From assembly GCA_020086605.1 (NCBI GenBank), contig JACBWW010000029.1, positions 3,709,411 to 3,773,410 on the forward strand: a stretch of DNA of 64,000 nucleotides, read 5' to 3'. The DNA comes from Lanius collurio (Eukaryota > Chordata > Aves > Passeriformes > Laniidae). A model generated the notes under the pieces. The model was not told the origin of the DNA. It saw only the letters and a list, made by a program, of their open reading frames with translations, and did no database searches. Below, one piece after another: positions 63,742-64,000 of the stretch (positions are counted from its first letter, which is position 1; each line of letters opens with the position of its first letter). The position numbers were made by a program, and so were the translations under genes.

Positions 63742-64000
63742 TGTCTTGGTTTTGGTTGGGATTGAGTTAATTTTATTCCTAGTAGCTGGTGCAGTGCTGT
63801 GTTTTGGATTTAGTACAAGGATAATGTTGATGGCACACCAATGGTTTAGGTGGTGCCAAGCAGTGCTTACCCTAAATCAAGGACTTTTCAGTTTCCTGTG
63901 CTCTGACAGTGAGCAGGTGCACAAGGAGCTGGGGGAACTGGGCAAAGGGATGTTCCACAGCACAGAAGCTCATGGCCAGTGTAGAAACAGGGGGGAATTG
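63742..64000. mobile_element. Endogenous-retrovirus LTR-like sequence, cut by the window edge
   Basis: The stretch starting 'tgtcttggttttggttggga', then 'gagttaattttattcctag' and 'gtgctgtgttttggatttag', later 'aaatcaaggacttttcag', resembles a terminal repeat I have seen widely scattered in songbird genomes. It begins with TG, as LTRs do. No retroviral gene is visible; a solo LTR in the UBLCP1 intron is most likely. Strand and family are not certain. Confidence 0.55.

Noticed and set aside
1..64000. tRNA, rRNA, CRISPR, bacterial operon or phage features
   Set aside because: None seen; the sequence is vertebrate nuclear DNA with split genes and retroposons.

Overview
The window is avian nuclear DNA. 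The evidence is the split-exon Kazal genes of the egg-white inhibitor family (ovoinhibitor and ovomucoid), several CR1 retroposon 3' ends, and a terminal repeat-like sequence at the right edge of a kind I associate with songbird endogenous retroviruses. The exact species cannot be read from the sequence; a passerine is my best guess.

The left two thirds (about 1-41,140) is a tandem array of serine protease inhibitor (Kazal-type) genes, all on the + strand: (1) the 3' end of an ovoinhibitor gene, carrying its last two Kazal domains; (2) a lone, decayed Kazal half-domain exon near 7.0 kb; (3) a complete eight-exon, three-domain ovomucoid gene (14,920-20,095; 207 aa); (4) a four-exon, single-domain Kazal gene (21,942-23,824; 82 aa); (5) an eight-exon, three-domain Kazal gene that I cannot match to a named protein (29,625-33,647; 199 aa); (6) a four-exon, single-domain Kazal gene (36,999-41,035; 82 aa). 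Complete genes share one plan: a signal-peptide exon, a tiny exon of 20-32 bases, then two exons per Kazal domain with a phase-2 intron inside the domain. Each has a TATA-like box about 80-105 bases before the ATG and an AATAAA shortly after the stop. The whole set looks like secreted inhibitors made by repeated duplication of two-exon domain modules. Their reactive-site P1 residues differ (Met, Glu, Lys, Leu, Arg, Ser), which suggests divided target specificities.

From about 41 to 54 kb I find no convincing gene. This stretch holds a decayed CR1 copy, short repeats and one compact CpG-rich patch near 45.7 kb with a CTCF-like motif. From about 54.1 kb to beyond 63.6 kb, on the - strand and convergent with the Kazal array, lies UBLCP1, the ubiquitin-like-domain nuclear proteasome phosphatase. 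Nine coding exons can be joined in frame; the 5' exons are outside the window.

The most striking non-gene feature is a perfect inverted repeat at 36,152-36,237 (two 41-base arms, 4-base spacer), about 0.76 kb upstream of the last Kazal gene's start codon.
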